NCBI RefSeq assembly: GCF_041435095.1
Contig: NZ_CP108025.1
Coordinates: 2,108,001 to 2,172,000, forward strand
Length of the DNA stretch: 64,000 nucleotides
From: Kitasatospora sp. NBC_00315
Lineage (GTDB): Bacteria > Actinomycetota > Actinomycetes > Streptomycetales > Streptomycetaceae
Reading direction: 5' to 3'
Positions 52,115-63,243 of the stretch are shown here, in pieces. A program made the translations under genes and the position numbers. Each line of letters opens with the position of its first letter. Position 1 is the stretch's first letter. Below the pieces are notes generated by a model. The model worked only from the letters and a program-made list of their open reading frames with translations, did no database searches and was not told the DNA's origin.

Positions 52115-52559
52115 TAGACCTGCGGCGGATACCGGGCTCCGGTCCGGAGTGGGCCGGTGGGCTCGACACGGTCGGACGTCTGCCGACGGCTCAGGTGCTC
52201 CCCGTCGGCGCCGTGCCGCGCGTAGGGGTCCAGCAGGAGGTCGTGCCCATGGTCGTTGTCCAGGTCGCGCCAGACGGTGTGCACGTGTTGGCCCGCGGCG
52301 ACCGCGGTGTCCGCTTCGACCAGCAGGCCGGAGGTCGAAATCCGGTGGTAGCGCGCGCTGTCGGGTTCGGTGCCGACGGCCCATGCGAAGTGCGGCTCGG
52401 ACGGATGCTCGCGGCACACCTCGTCGCGGTACCGAGCGGTATGGGCATCGCCCCCATGGGGAGCGGGGTGCCGGTCAGGTGCCGCTGGGCGACGACGGTG
52501 AAGCCCAGGGAGAGGTGATGGCCGATGATGCGCCACCCCCAGGTGTCCTCGACACCGGC
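52102..52559 (-). pseudogene. DUF3500 family gene, deleted and frameshifted
   Basis: Two pieces in different reverse frames match this family. About 52559-52436 reads GVEDTWGWRIIGHHLSLGFT and VVAQRHLTGTPLPMG, the conserved GWxxxGHHLSLxF segment; about 52434-52230 reads HFAWAVGTEPDSARYHRI, LLVEADTAV and HVHTVWRDLDNDHGHDLL, the family C-terminus. Intact members are about 330-400 aa with more than 100 residues between these segments, so a middle part is lost and the frame changes at about 52435. The family's function is unknown. Confidence 0.65.
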
Positions 52560-52699
52560 CGTCGTCCTGGCCGGCGCACTACGCGGCGTCCACGAGAACC
52601 GCCGCGCCACCACGGCGAGCCGTCCTCCCGCGTCCGCGCGCAGACAGGCGGACGCCGCCGCGTGGGGGCGGCGGCGTCCGGTCGACGGGGTTTCCGGGC

Positions 52700-55318
<2,619 letters not shown>

Positions 55319-55479
55319 GGGCTTCTCCTGCAGCTGAGTGGGGGTGCGGAGTGCATTGCGGCGGGAGGGCGGCCGAGGCGGGCGGTGCGAGGAGGAACCG
55401 CAGCGGGCCATGACGCGCCGATCACCACAAAGGGTGGGGGATTTCTGAAGGGGGATGGCGCCCTGGCACCGAAGGCCCG

Positions 55480-55524
55480 GAGAGCGCTCCCCAGAGTTTC
55501 GGGGCCGATCTTCACCGATGTCAA
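55480..55524 (-). promoter_or_regulatory. Promoter with overlapping operator for the beta-helix gene
   Basis: On the reverse strand, TTGACA (55524-55519), 18 bp, then GAAACT (55500-55495). Directly downstream is CTGGGGAGCGCTCTC (55494-55480), a palindrome close to TGGGAGCGCTCCCA, the operator of the CebR-type cello-oligosaccharide repressors in streptomycetes. It would cover the transcription start. The coding start lies 160 bp further; the rest of 55319-55617 holds nothing else clear. Confidence 0.55.
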
Positions 55525-55617
55525 GACTCTGGAGGAACTTCTTGCACGGAGCGATTCCGCGGCCAGGACGGGCTCCTGATGACGTGTCCGATCCCAGCGC
55601 GGGAGCTTCACCGCAGG

Positions 55618-56874
55618 TCAGCGCGGTGAAGGCACGGACCCCTCCCGCTCCGCCGGGACTCCTCCGGAATCGAGGAACCGGGCGAGCGGCAGGGTGGCCG
55701 CGCCGAGGGTGACGGCGTCCGGCCCCAGCAGGCCGAGTTCGATCGAGGTCTGGGCACGCGGGAAACCGAACGCGTGGGTCGTCGCCGACTGCTGGATGGC
55801 GGGCAGCAGTCTGGGGCCGAGCAGCAGCCCGGCCCAGCCGCCGATCACGATCCGTTCGGGGTTGAAGAGGTTGATCAGGTCGGCGATGCTCGCGCCGAGG
55901 TACTCCGCGGTCTCGCAGAGCAGCGCGTCGGCCACCGGGTCGTCCCCGCGCTCGGCAGCCGCCAGCAGGGCCGCCAGTCCGGCCTTCTCGTCGGCGCTGG
56001 TAGCCGCGCCGGGTCCGTCGGCGCGCCAGCGCTCGACCAGCGCTTCGGCGCCGACGTAGGCCTCCAGGCAGCCGCGCGCGCCGCAGCGGCAGAGCCGGCC
56101 GCCGACGTGGACCTTGGTGTGCCCCCACTCGCCCGCGCTGCTGGTCGCGCCCCGGTAGGGCGTGCCGTTGGCGATCACGCAGGCCCCGACACCGGAGCCG
56201 AACAACGCGATCACCGCATGGCTCGCGCCCCGGCCCGCCCCGAACCACATCTCGGCCTGGCCGAGGGTTTTGGCGCCGTTGTCGATGTGCAGCGGCAGAT
56301 CGGTGCCCGCCCGCAGCAGCCGCCCGAGCGGGACGGCGTCCCACCCCACGGTCGGACCGTGCACCAGGACGCACCGTCCGTCTCCGGCCGGGCCGGCCTG
56401 CTCGACGATGCCGGGCACCCCGATGCCGACGCCGAGCACACTCCGCTCCTCGACCCCGGCAGCCGCGATGACCTCCGCCAGGCCGGCCAGGATCAGCCGG
56501 ACCACGTGCCCGACGTCGTGCCCGTGGTCGGAGAGCGGCTGGTCGCAGGCGGCCAGCTCGGTCAGCGCGAGGTCGTAGAGACCCACCCTGACCTGCGTCT
56601 CCCCCACGTCCACCCCCACCAGGTGCCCGATGCCGGGCTTCACCTGGAGCAGGATCCTGGGCCGCCCGCCGGCCGAGTCGACCGAGCCGGCCTCCTCCAC
56701 CAGGCCGTCCGCCATGAGCTCGCCGACCACGTTGCTGACCGTTGCGGCACTGAGCCCCGTGGCGTGACCCAATTGTTGCCTGCTGGTTCGACCCTCGAAA
56801 TAGAGACGTCGTAGCAGCGTGGACCTACTGCTTCGTCGCAGGTCACGAACAGTCTGGACACTTCGCTGCACCAT
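55618..56874 (-). CDS. ROK-family repressor (NagC/XylR type)
   Basis: A 418-aa regulator. The N-terminal winged helix (TLLRRLYFEGRTSRQQL, GLSAATVSNVVGELMADGLV, residues 18-62) is followed by a ROK sugar-sensing domain with GVDVGETQVRVGLYDL, GPTVGWDAVPLG, GSGVGACVIANG, SSAGEWGHTKV and the zinc motif CRCGARGCLEAY near 260. The DIGGT loop is changed to DVGET, as in ROK proteins that sense rather than phosphorylate sugars. ATG at 56874 has GAGGGAG upstream. It diverges from the importer-beta-glucosidase operon, so it is the likely repressor of that operon; it may also act on the secreted beta-helix gene downstream. Confidence 0.92.
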   Translation of the reverse strand: MVQRSVQTVRDLRRSSRSTLLRRLYFEGRTSRQQLGHATGLSAATVSNVVGELMADGLVEEAGSVDSAGGRPRILLQVKPGIGHLVGVDVGETQVRVGLYDLALTELAACDQPLSDHGHDVGHVVRLILAGLAEVIAAAGVEERSVLGVGIGVPGIVEQAGPAGDGRCVLVHGPTVGWDAVPLGRLLRAGTDLPLHIDNGAKTLGQAEMWFGAGRGASHAVIALFGSGVGACVIANGTPYRGATSSAGEWGHTKVHVGGRLCRCGARGCLEAYVGAEALVERWRADGPGAATSADEKAGLAALLAAAERGDDPVADALLCETAEYLGASIADLINLFNPERIVIGGWAGLLLGPRLLPAIQQSATTHAFGFPRAQTSIELGLLGPDAVTLGAATLPLARFLDSGGVPAEREGSVPSPR

Positions 56875-56916
56875 GGGGCTCCCTCGTCAGAACGGAATCT
56901 ATCCCGGCGCAGGATC

Positions 56917-56945
56917 TTGACGCCAGCTTTTCTCACACGTTAAAT
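56917..56945 (+). promoter_or_regulatory. Promoter of the importer-GH1 operon
   Basis: TTGACG at 56917-56922, exactly 17 bp, then TTAAAT at 56940-56945, close to the housekeeping consensus. The expected transcription start is near 56952, giving a leader of about 65 nt before the TTG start. AT-rich sequence around the -10 (CACGTTAAATCACG) is a plausible ROK-repressor site. Confidence 0.62.
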
Positions 56946-57017
56946 CACGGCTTGAAGTAAGTGATCGCGTACTGCTTCCCCCACCGACGCATACTCACCC
57001 CTGAGAGGGGACCGGTC

Positions 57018-58337
57018 TTGCGCATCAACCGGATCGCTGCCGCCACAGCCCTCGTGGCCGCTCTCACCGTCACCGCCACCGCCTGCGGCGGCGGCTCCAC
57101 CTCCGGCAGCGGCGGGGGCGACAACAGTGCCCCCAAGACGCTCACCTACTGGGCCAGCAACCAGGGCACCAGCATCGAGAACGACAAGCAGGTGCTGGAG
57201 CCCGAGCTGAAGAAGTTCGAGGCGCAGACCGGCATCAAGGTCAGCCTCGAGGTCGTGCCGTGGTCCGACCTGCTGAACCGGATCCTCGCCGCCACCGCGT
57301 CCGGTCAGGGCCCCGACGTCCTCAACATCGGCAACACCTGGTCCGCGTCGCTGCAGGCCACCGGTGCGCTGCTGCCCTTCGACGAGGCGACCTTCGCCAA
57401 GATCGGCGGCAAGGACCGCTTCCTGCCGTCCACCATCGCCTCGGCCGGCGCGGCCGGCAAGGACCCGGCCGCCGTGCCGCTGTACTCGATGGCCTACGGC
57501 CTCTACTACAACAAGAAGATGTTCGCGGCCGCCGGCATCGAGAAGGCGCCCGCGACGTGGGACGAGCTGCAGGCGGATGCCGCGAAGCTCACCACCGGCG
57601 GCAAGTTCGGCCTGGGCATCGAGGGCGGCAACGTCTCCGAGAACGTCCACCAGGTGTTCACCCTCGGCAAGCAGCACGGCGCGGACTTCTTCGACGCCGC
57701 CGGCAAGCCGGCCTTCGACAGCCCGAACGCCGTCGCGGCGGTCAAGCAGTACGTCGACTTCATCGCCAAGGACAAGATCGCCGCGCCCGGCAACGCCGAG
57801 TACGCGAACAACCAGACGCTCAGCGACTTCGCCACCGGCAAGACCGCGATGATGATGTGGCAGTCCGCCGGCGCCAACCTCAAGTCCCAGGGGATGAACC
57901 CCGAGGACTACGGCGTGGCCCCGGTGCCGATCCCGGCCGGCGCCACCGGCGACAAGGCCGTCAAGTCGATGGTCGCCGGCATCAACCTCTCGGTCTTCAA
58001 GAACACCAAGAACCTCGACGGCTCACTGCAGTTCGTCAAGTTCATGACCAGCAACGAAGAGCAGAAGACCCTCAACGCCACCTACGGCTCCATCCCGCCG
58101 GTGAAGGAGGCCGGGAGCGACGCCGCGTTCTCCACCCCGGACCTGACCACCCTTCGTGACGTCCTGGCGAACAGCTCCGCGCCGCTGCCGCAGGTGGCGA
58201 ACGAGAGCCAGTTCGAGACCCTGGTCGGCACCGCCGTGAAGAACCTGCTCGCCGCGGCCGCCGCCGGCAAGCCGACCACCGACGACAGCGTCAAGGCCGA
58301 GCTCACCAAGGCCCAGCAGCAGATGCCGGCGTCCTGA
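57018..58337 (+). CDS. Sugar-binding lipoprotein of the second ABC importer
   Basis: A 439-aa solute-binding lipoprotein. TTG at 57018 was chosen because AGAGGGGA lies about 7 nt before it and the signal peptide (RINRIAAATALVAALTVTATAC) begins directly; the lipidated Cys is residue 23. The mature part starts after a Gly/Ser linker with TLTYWASNQGTSIEND and contains GPDVLNIGNTWSASLQ and YSMAYGLYYNKKMFAAAGI, typical of CUT1 family-1 binding proteins. It delivers the sugar to the two permeases directly downstream. With a GH1 enzyme in the operon the ligand is probably a beta-glucoside oligosaccharide. Confidence 0.93.
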   Translation: MRINRIAAATALVAALTVTATACGGGSTSGSGGGDNSAPKTLTYWASNQGTSIENDKQVLEPELKKFEAQTGIKVSLEVVPWSDLLNRILAATASGQGPDVLNIGNTWSASLQATGALLPFDEATFAKIGGKDRFLPSTIASAGAAGKDPAAVPLYSMAYGLYYNKKMFAAAGIEKAPATWDELQADAAKLTTGGKFGLGIEGGNVSENVHQVFTLGKQHGADFFDAAGKPAFDSPNAVAAVKQYVDFIAKDKIAAPGNAEYANNQTLSDFATGKTAMMMWQSAGANLKSQGMNPEDYGVAPVPIPAGATGDKAVKSMVAGINLSVFKNTKNLDGSLQFVKFMTSNEEQKTLNATYGSIPPVKEAGSDAAFSTPDLTTLRDVLANSSAPLPQVANESQFETLVGTAVKNLLAAAAAGKPTTDDSVKAELTKAQQQMPAS

Positions 58338-58338
58338 C

Positions 58339-59268
58339 GTGAAAGAGCGACTGCGCCGACTGCGCCACCCCCGAGGGGCCCTGCCCTACCTGCTCCTGCT
58401 CCCCGCCCTCGCGCTGGAGCTGCTGATCCACCTGATCCCCATGGTGGTCGGCATCGTGATGAGCTTCAAACAGCTCACCCAGTTCTTCATCCGGGACTGG
58501 TCGGCCGCACCCTGGACCGGCCTGGGGAACTACCGCATGGCGGTGGACTTCAGCGGGCCGGTCGGCCGGTCGCTCCTCAACTCGTTCTGGACCACCTGTT
58601 GTTTCACCGCCCTGTCCGTCGGAATCTCGTGGTTCTTGGGCACCGCCGCGGCGATCTACATGCAGGACACGTTCCGCGGACGGGGAATCCTGCGGGCCCT
58701 GTTCCTCGTCCCGTACGCCCTGCCGGTCTACGCGGCGGTGATCACCTGGTCGTTCATGTTCCAACGCGACACCGGCCTGATCAACCACGTACTGGTCGAC
58801 CAGCTGCACCTGATGTCCGACAAGCCGTTCTGGCTGATCGGCGACAACAGCTTCACCGCCCTGGTCGTCGTCTCGGTCTGGAAGTCCTGGCCGTTCGCGT
58901 TCCTGACCCTGATGGCCGGCCTGCAGAACATCCCCAAGGAACTGTACGAAGCCTCCGCCATGGACGGCGCCGGCGTCTGGCAGCAGATCCGCAAGATCAC
59001 CCTGCCCTCCCTGCGCCCGGTCAACCAGGTCCTCGTCCTGGTGCTGTTCCTCTGGACGTTCAACGACTTCAACACGCCGTACGTCCTGTTCGGCAAGTCC
59101 GCGCCGGAGGCGGCCGACCTGATCTCGATCCACATCTACCAGTCCTCGTTCGTCACCTGGAACTTCGGCGTGGGCTCGGCGATGTCCGTCCTGCTCCTGC
59201 TGTTCCTGCTCCTGGTGACGGCCGTCTACCTCTTCCTCACCTCTCGACGGAGGGACGCCGATGCCTAG
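58339..59268 (+). CDS. Carbohydrate ABC permease, MalF type (second importer)
   Basis: A 309-aa permease with six or so helices, starting at GTG 58339, one base after the lipoprotein stop. LPYLLLLPALALELLIHLIP begins the first helix, and YEASAMDGAGVWQQIRKITLP near 205-225 is the EAA loop that contacts the ATPase. It overlaps the next permease by 8 bp. No ATPase gene is in the operon, so the shared MsiK-type ATPase is presumably used. Confidence 0.93.
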   Translation: MKERLRRLRHPRGALPYLLLLPALALELLIHLIPMVVGIVMSFKQLTQFFIRDWSAAPWTGLGNYRMAVDFSGPVGRSLLNSFWTTCCFTALSVGISWFLGTAAAIYMQDTFRGRGILRALFLVPYALPVYAAVITWSFMFQRDTGLINHVLVDQLHLMSDKPFWLIGDNSFTALVVVSVWKSWPFAFLTLMAGLQNIPKELYEASAMDGAGVWQQIRKITLPSLRPVNQVLVLVLFLWTFNDFNTPYVLFGKSAPEAADLISIHIYQSSFVTWNFGVGSAMSVLLLLFLLLVTAVYLFLTSRRRDADA

Positions 59269-60205
59269 GACTCCCATAGCCGAGAAGAGGGAGCTTCTGG
59301 AAACTCCGGGGCACCCCGCCTCCGCCCGCCACAAGTCGGCGAGCCGCACCAAGCCCGCCTCACCGATGGCACCCCCGGCCTCCTTCCGGTGGTCACGCCG
59401 CATCTTCCTGCTGCTGCTGTCGATATTCGTCCTCACCCCGCTGTTCGTGATGATCAGCTCGTCGATGAAGCCGCTGCAGGACGTCCAGGGAGCCTTCTCC
59501 TGGATCCCCTCCAGCTTCACCCTCCAGCCCTACATCGACATCTGGACCACCGTCCCCCTCGGGGACTACTTCGTGAACTCCCTGATCGTCTCCGTCAGCG
59601 CCACCGCGCTGTCGGTGGTGATCGCGATCTTCGCCGCCTACGCCGTCAGCCGCTACCGCTTCCGCGGCCGCAAGCTGTTCACCGTCACCGTCCTCTCCAC
59701 CCAGATGTTCCCCGGCATCCTGTTCCTGCTCCCGCTGTTCCTCATCTTCGTGAACATCGGCAACAACACCGGCATCGCCCTGCTCGGCAGCCGAGGCGGG
59801 CTGATCCTCACCTACCTCACCTTCTCGCTCCCCTTCTCCATCTGGATGCTCGTCGGCTACTTCGACTCCATCCCCCGCGACCTCGACGAGGCCGCCGCGG
59901 TCGACGGCTGCGGACCACTGCGCACCCTCCTGAAGATCGTCGTCCCCGCCGCCGTCCCCGGCATCGTCGCCGTCTCCGTCTACGCCTTCATGACCGCGTG
60001 GGGCGAGGTGCTCTTCGCCTCGGTGATGACCAACCAGACCACCCGCACCCTCGCCGTCGGCCTCCAGGGCTACGCCACCCAGAACAACGTGTACTGGAAC
60101 CAGGTGATGGCCGCCTCCCTCGTCGTGAGCCTGCCCGTCGTCGCCGGCTTCCTCCTCCTGCAGCGTTACCTGGTCGCCGGCCTCACCGCCGGAGCCGTCA
60201 AGTGA
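59261..60205 (+). CDS. Carbohydrate ABC permease, MalG type (second importer)
   Basis: A 314-aa permease. A basic cytoplasmic start of about 45 residues precedes helices beginning [20 protein letters not shown]. The EAA loop is [20 protein letters not shown] near 207-226. ATG at 59261 overlaps the preceding gene by 8 bp, and the GH1 gene starts 20 bp after its stop. Together with the MalF-type partner it forms the membrane channel of the importer. Confidence 0.93.
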   Translation: MPRTPIAEKRELLETPGHPASARHKSASRTKPASPMAPPASFRWSRRIFLLLLSIFVLTPLFVMISSSMKPLQDVQGAFSWIPSSFTLQPYIDIWTTVPLGDYFVNSLIVSVSATALSVVIAIFAAYAVSRYRFRGRKLFTVTVLSTQMFPGILFLLPLFLIFVNIGNNTGIALLGSRGGLILTYLTFSLPFSIWMLVGYFDSIPRDLDEAAAVDGCGPLRTLLKIVVPAAVPGIVAVSVYAFMTAWGEVLFASVMTNQTTRTLAVGLQGYATQNNVYWNQVMAASLVVSLPVVAGFLLLQRYLVAGLTAGAVK

Positions 60206-60225
60206 CCCTCCCCGAAAGGCTCTCC

Positions 60226-61581
60226 GTGAACGACCTCAGCGCTCTCCCCGACGACTTCGTCTGGGGCGCGGCCACCGCCGCCTACCAGATCGAAGGAGCC
60301 GTGGACGCGGACGGCCGCGCCCCCTCCATCTGGGACACCTTCTCCCACACCCCGGGCAAGGTCGACAACGGCGACACCGGCGACGTTGCATGCGACCACT
60401 ACCACCGCTGGCCCCAGGACCTCGCCATAGCAGGCCAACTCGGCCTCGACGCCTACCGCTTCTCCATCGCCTGGCCCCGCGTCATCCCCCACGCCGACGG
60501 CCGCGTCAACCAAGCCGGCCTCGACTTCTACGACCGCCTCACCGACACCCTCCTCGACAAGGGCATCACCCCCTTCCCCACCCTCTACCACTGGGACCTC
60601 CCCCAGACCCAACAGGACCGGGGCGGCTGGCCGCAGCGCGAGACCGCCGAACGCTTCGGCGAGTACGCCCAGGTCGTCGCCGGCGCCCTCGGCGACCGCA
60701 TCACCAACTGGGCCACCCTCAACGAGCCGCTCTGCTCCGCATGGATCGGCCACCTGGACGGCAACATGGCACCGGGCCTCAAGGACCTCACCGCCGCCGT
60801 CCGCGCCTCGTACCACCTGCACCTGGGCCACGGCCTGGCCGTGCAGGCACTGCGGGCGACGATCCCGAACGCGAACATCGGCATCGTCAACAACCTCAGC
60901 CCGGTGCACCCCGCCACCGACAGCGAGAGCGACCGCCTGGCCGCCCAGTACGCCGACGGCCACATCAACCGCTGGTGGCTGGACCCGGTGCTCGGCCGCG
61001 GCTACCCGCAGGACATGCTCGACCTGTACGGCGTGGACCTGCCCGTCCAACCCGGCGACATGGAACTCATCAGCGCCCCCCTCGACTGGATCGGCCTGAA
61101 CTACTACTTCCGCCAGATCGTCACCGGCGACCCCACCGCCCCCGCCCCCCACTTCCGCCAGGTCCCCGGCCCCAACGTCGAACACACCGCCATGGACTGG
61201 GAAGTCCACGGCCCCGGCCTCGAACAACTCCTCCTGCGCCTGTCCGACGACTACGGCGTCCAGAAGATCTACGTCACCGAGAACGGCTCCGCCTACCACG
61301 ACACCGTCGGCGCCGACGGCCAGGTCCACGACCCCGAACGAACCGCCTACCTCGAAGAACACCTCGCAGCCTGCGCCCGCGCCGTCCGCAAGGGCGCACC
61401 CCTCGCCGGCTACTTCGCCTGGTCCCTGCTCGACAACTTCGAATGGGCCTACGGCTACGACAAGCGCTTCGGTCTCGTCCACGTCGACTACAAGACGCAG
61501 CAGCGCACCGTGAAGACCAGCGGACACCGCTACGCGGAGATGATCGCGAACCACCGCCGACGCACCACCCACACCCCCTGA
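60226..61581 (+). CDS. GH1 beta-glucosidase
   Basis: A 451-aa family 1 glycoside hydrolase. [15 protein letters not shown] near the start is the N-terminal signature, [11 protein letters not shown] contains the acid/base Glu167, WIGLNYYF the sugar-site region, and [12 protein letters not shown] the nucleophile Glu352. [17 protein letters not shown] near the C-terminus completes the barrel. There is no signal peptide, so it hydrolyses imported beta-glucosides in the cytoplasm. GTG at 60226 follows GAAAGG; an alternative GTG overlaps the permease stop at 60202. It is the last gene of the importer operon and is followed by a terminator. Confidence 0.95.
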   Translation: MNDLSALPDDFVWGAATAAYQIEGAVDADGRAPSIWDTFSHTPGKVDNGDTGDVACDHYHRWPQDLAIAGQLGLDAYRFSIAWPRVIPHADGRVNQAGLDFYDRLTDTLLDKGITPFPTLYHWDLPQTQQDRGGWPQRETAERFGEYAQVVAGALGDRITNWATLNEPLCSAWIGHLDGNMAPGLKDLTAAVRASYHLHLGHGLAVQALRATIPNANIGIVNNLSPVHPATDSESDRLAAQYADGHINRWWLDPVLGRGYPQDMLDLYGVDLPVQPGDMELISAPLDWIGLNYYFRQIVTGDPTAPAPHFRQVPGPNVEHTAMDWEVHGPGLEQLLLRLSDDYGVQKIYVTENGSAYHDTVGADGQVHDPERTAYLEEHLAACARAVRKGAPLAGYFAWSLLDNFEWAYGYDKRFGLVHVDYKTQQRTVKTSGHRYAEMIANHRRRTTHTP

Positions 61582-61606
61582 CCCACCCACAACGACCCCG
61601 ACGCCC

Positions 61607-61648
61607 ACGCGCCGGCCACCCCCCACCCCCGGGGAGCGGCCGGCGCGT
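61607..61648 (+). terminator. Terminator of the importer-GH1 operon
   Basis: ACGCGCCGGCC (61607-61617) pairs perfectly with GGCCGGCGCGT (61638-61648), 26 bp after the GH1 stop, with a 20-nt loop that is almost only C then G. Confidence 0.72.
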
Positions 61649-61974
61649 CGACGTTCGTACTGCAGGAGGACCCCCGGATCGGGCTCCGCCTCGTGGAGAC
61701 CCGCGCCCGCCACGGCGCCCAGCAACGGTCGGCAACAGCGCCCGGTGGTCGGCCAGGATCGGCGAAGACGGCGTGATCGGAGTGGGCGGATCACGGTCGG
61801 CTGTCCATCGGCTGCGGACGGTGATCCTCCAGGCGGTGTGTCGTCTTGAGCGTGTCGTCTCCGACCCGTTCTGACATGCCTCGCGCACCCTCCCGCGCGC
61901 TCTGCCGACACGCCCCATCGACTCGGCGCTCTCCGGTTCGAGGCCGGCCCGGGCGCCGCACGAGTTCCGGTGCC

Positions 61975-62031
61975 GCCCAACGCGTCGGCCCGGCAGCGTG
62001 CTGTGCGCGCTGCCGGGCCGACGTGTTGGGC
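61975..62031. other. 24-bp stem hairpin next to the GH13 relic
   Basis: Arms 61975-61998 (GCCCAACGCGTCGGCC and on) and 62008-62031 are complementary with one mismatch in 24 bp, around a 9-nt loop. It lies just upstream of the GH13 relic. It could be a terminator left from a lost gene or a miniature inverted-repeat element. Confidence 0.65.
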
Positions 62032-62052
62032 CGCTCCGGCGGTCGGGGTCTC

Positions 62053-62320
62053 CACCGCCCTGCGCCTGACCACCTGGGACGCCGTCAACAACCAGCTCTC
62101 CAGCCAGAACAGCGGCTCCGTGATCACCACCAGGATCAGCTCCGACCCGGCCGCCCCCACCGCCTACGACACGGTCGTGGTCTTCAACCCCACCGACAGC
62201 GACTACACCACCGCCCTGCCCGCCGGCTCCTGGACCAAGGTCCTCGACGGCAACGGTGCCACCAGCAGCAGCGACACCACCAGCAGCCCCCGGGCCGTGA
62301 CCGTCTTCAAGAAGAACTGA
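62053..62320 (+). pseudogene. C-terminal remnant of a GH13 (pullulanase-type) gene
   Basis: The last 89 codons of a lost gene: ALRLTTWDAVNNQLSSQ, then YDTVVVFNPTDSDYTTALPAG, then SWTKVLDGNGA and PRAVTVFKKN before TGA at 62318. This is the C-terminal beta domain that ends bacterial pullulanases and alpha-1,6-glucosidases. No start or catalytic domain precedes it; the sequence changes abruptly at the hairpin just upstream. Confidence 0.65.
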
Positions 62321-62413
62321 CCCTCCTCGCCCCGGCCCGCTCCTCGCCGGGGCGACGGCAGGACGCGGCCGGTCCCGTCGGAGTGCGAGCAGTCCACGTC
62401 CCTTCGTGATGAC

Positions 62414-62545
62414 ATGGGCAACAAGCCGTGGGGGGTGGACGACGAGGTGCGGGCCCGGCTTCTGCCGCTGCAGCCGGCCTGGCCGGAGCGGTCGCCGGGC
62501 CCGCCGCGGGCTGGAAGGCGCGCGGCCGGCCTGGCTGAGCCGTAG
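62414..62545 (+). pseudogene. N-terminal remnant of an IS5-family transposase
   Basis: ATG at 62414 starts MGNKPWGVDDEVRARLLPL, then PAWPERSPGPPRAG, the usual opening of IS5-family transposases (KPWxVDDxLWxxxxPLLPxxPxRxPG). The similarity ends after about 33 residues and TAG follows at 62543. No DDE domain and no inverted ends are found in this region. Confidence 0.65.
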
Positions 62546-62780
62546 GCGCTGAACTCGGTGATCGACCACCACAAGGTGGACGTCCCGGCCTGGACGACCT
62601 TCACGTGCAGGTTGGTGGGCCTTGGGATCGTTGCGGATAACCCGAATTCCGCGCCCGGCGCGTCTGGCGCGTACGCGAAACGCGGCTGGCCTCGGCTTTC
62701 ACCATACGAACCCGTCGACGAAGCACCGCTCCCAGGAGAGCGGCAGCAACAGGAACCTGAACTGCGGCGAAAACACAGAA

Positions 62781-62812
62781 AGGTCGTTCCCGCTGTTCAG
62801 CGGAAACGACCT
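62781..62812. terminator. Hairpin, probable terminator
   Basis: AGGTCGTTCCCGCT (62781-62794) pairs with AGCGGAAACGACCT (62799-62812) with one mismatch and a 4-nt loop. It lies downstream of the small reverse frame at 62878-62961 and after the transposase relic on the forward strand. Confidence 0.6.
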
Positions 62813-62877
62813 CGGACCGTGTAAACACCGGTCGAGACGACCAACCTGCACCCCGTCGCCCCCCAGTCGAGCGATCC

Positions 62878-62961
62878 CTAATTACTTCCCGCCCGAAGGG
62901 CCGGGAGAGAATTGGCGACCACGAGCCGCAGCGTCAGGACTCCTGCTTCACCGAGCTGCAT
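62878..62961 (-). CDS. Possible 27-aa small protein
   Basis: ATG at 62961 is preceded by GAGGAG 7 nt upstream, and the frame MQLGEAGVLTLRLVV then ANSLPALRAGSN ends at TAG. A hairpin 66 bp further on could end such a transcript. The surrounding 62880-63110 is AT-richer than the genome. I see no family resemblance; the good ribosome site is the only evidence for translation. Confidence 0.28.
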   Translation of the reverse strand: MQLGEAGVLTLRLVVANSLPALRAGSN

Positions 62962-63243
62962 GTTTCATCTCCTCGCGATCGTCCTGCCGGTCACTGATCC
63001 CGGCACAATCCAGGATACTCCGCACCATGCGAATACGAGAACATTTTGCCCCGGACAATGATGCCTCCCCTCCGGCGAATGACGTGTCACCAAAAGTTTC
63101 GAGCGGGCGCGCCGCTAGGCTGACCCAGCACAGTTCGACCCGCCCCCTGTGGGTACTGCACCCCTCCCCACAGCCGCACGGACAAGGCTCAAGGCCGTGG
63201 TCGCCCAGAGCGCGGGCCCCGCCTCCAGGGAATGAGCAGCGAC

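Larger units (their letters stand above)
50313..52699. other. 2.4-kb stretch without an intact gene
   Basis: The part next to the PKS (about 50450-50760) is AT-richer and must hold its promoter, but I cannot pick the hexamers with confidence. Further right are broken reading frames. A forward frame from TTG at 51069 gives RVEFYECPYPRPDALFEPTE and about 60 residues with gene-like codon use before turning into random sequence. A reverse frame near 51768-51870 ends CFAKELLGPAEW...LVQAIDMLMASG. A large hairpin and a DUF3500 relic follow. Neither short frame is recognised; both look like gene remnants. Confidence 0.5.
61649..63243. other. Relic-rich stretch without an intact gene
   Basis: Between the GH1 terminator and the phosphatase gene I find only fragments: a 24-bp stem hairpin, the end of a GH13 gene, the start of an IS5-type transposase, another hairpin and a possible 27-codon frame, all listed separately. 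The part 61660-61970 has no recognisable content on either strand. Confidence 0.6.
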
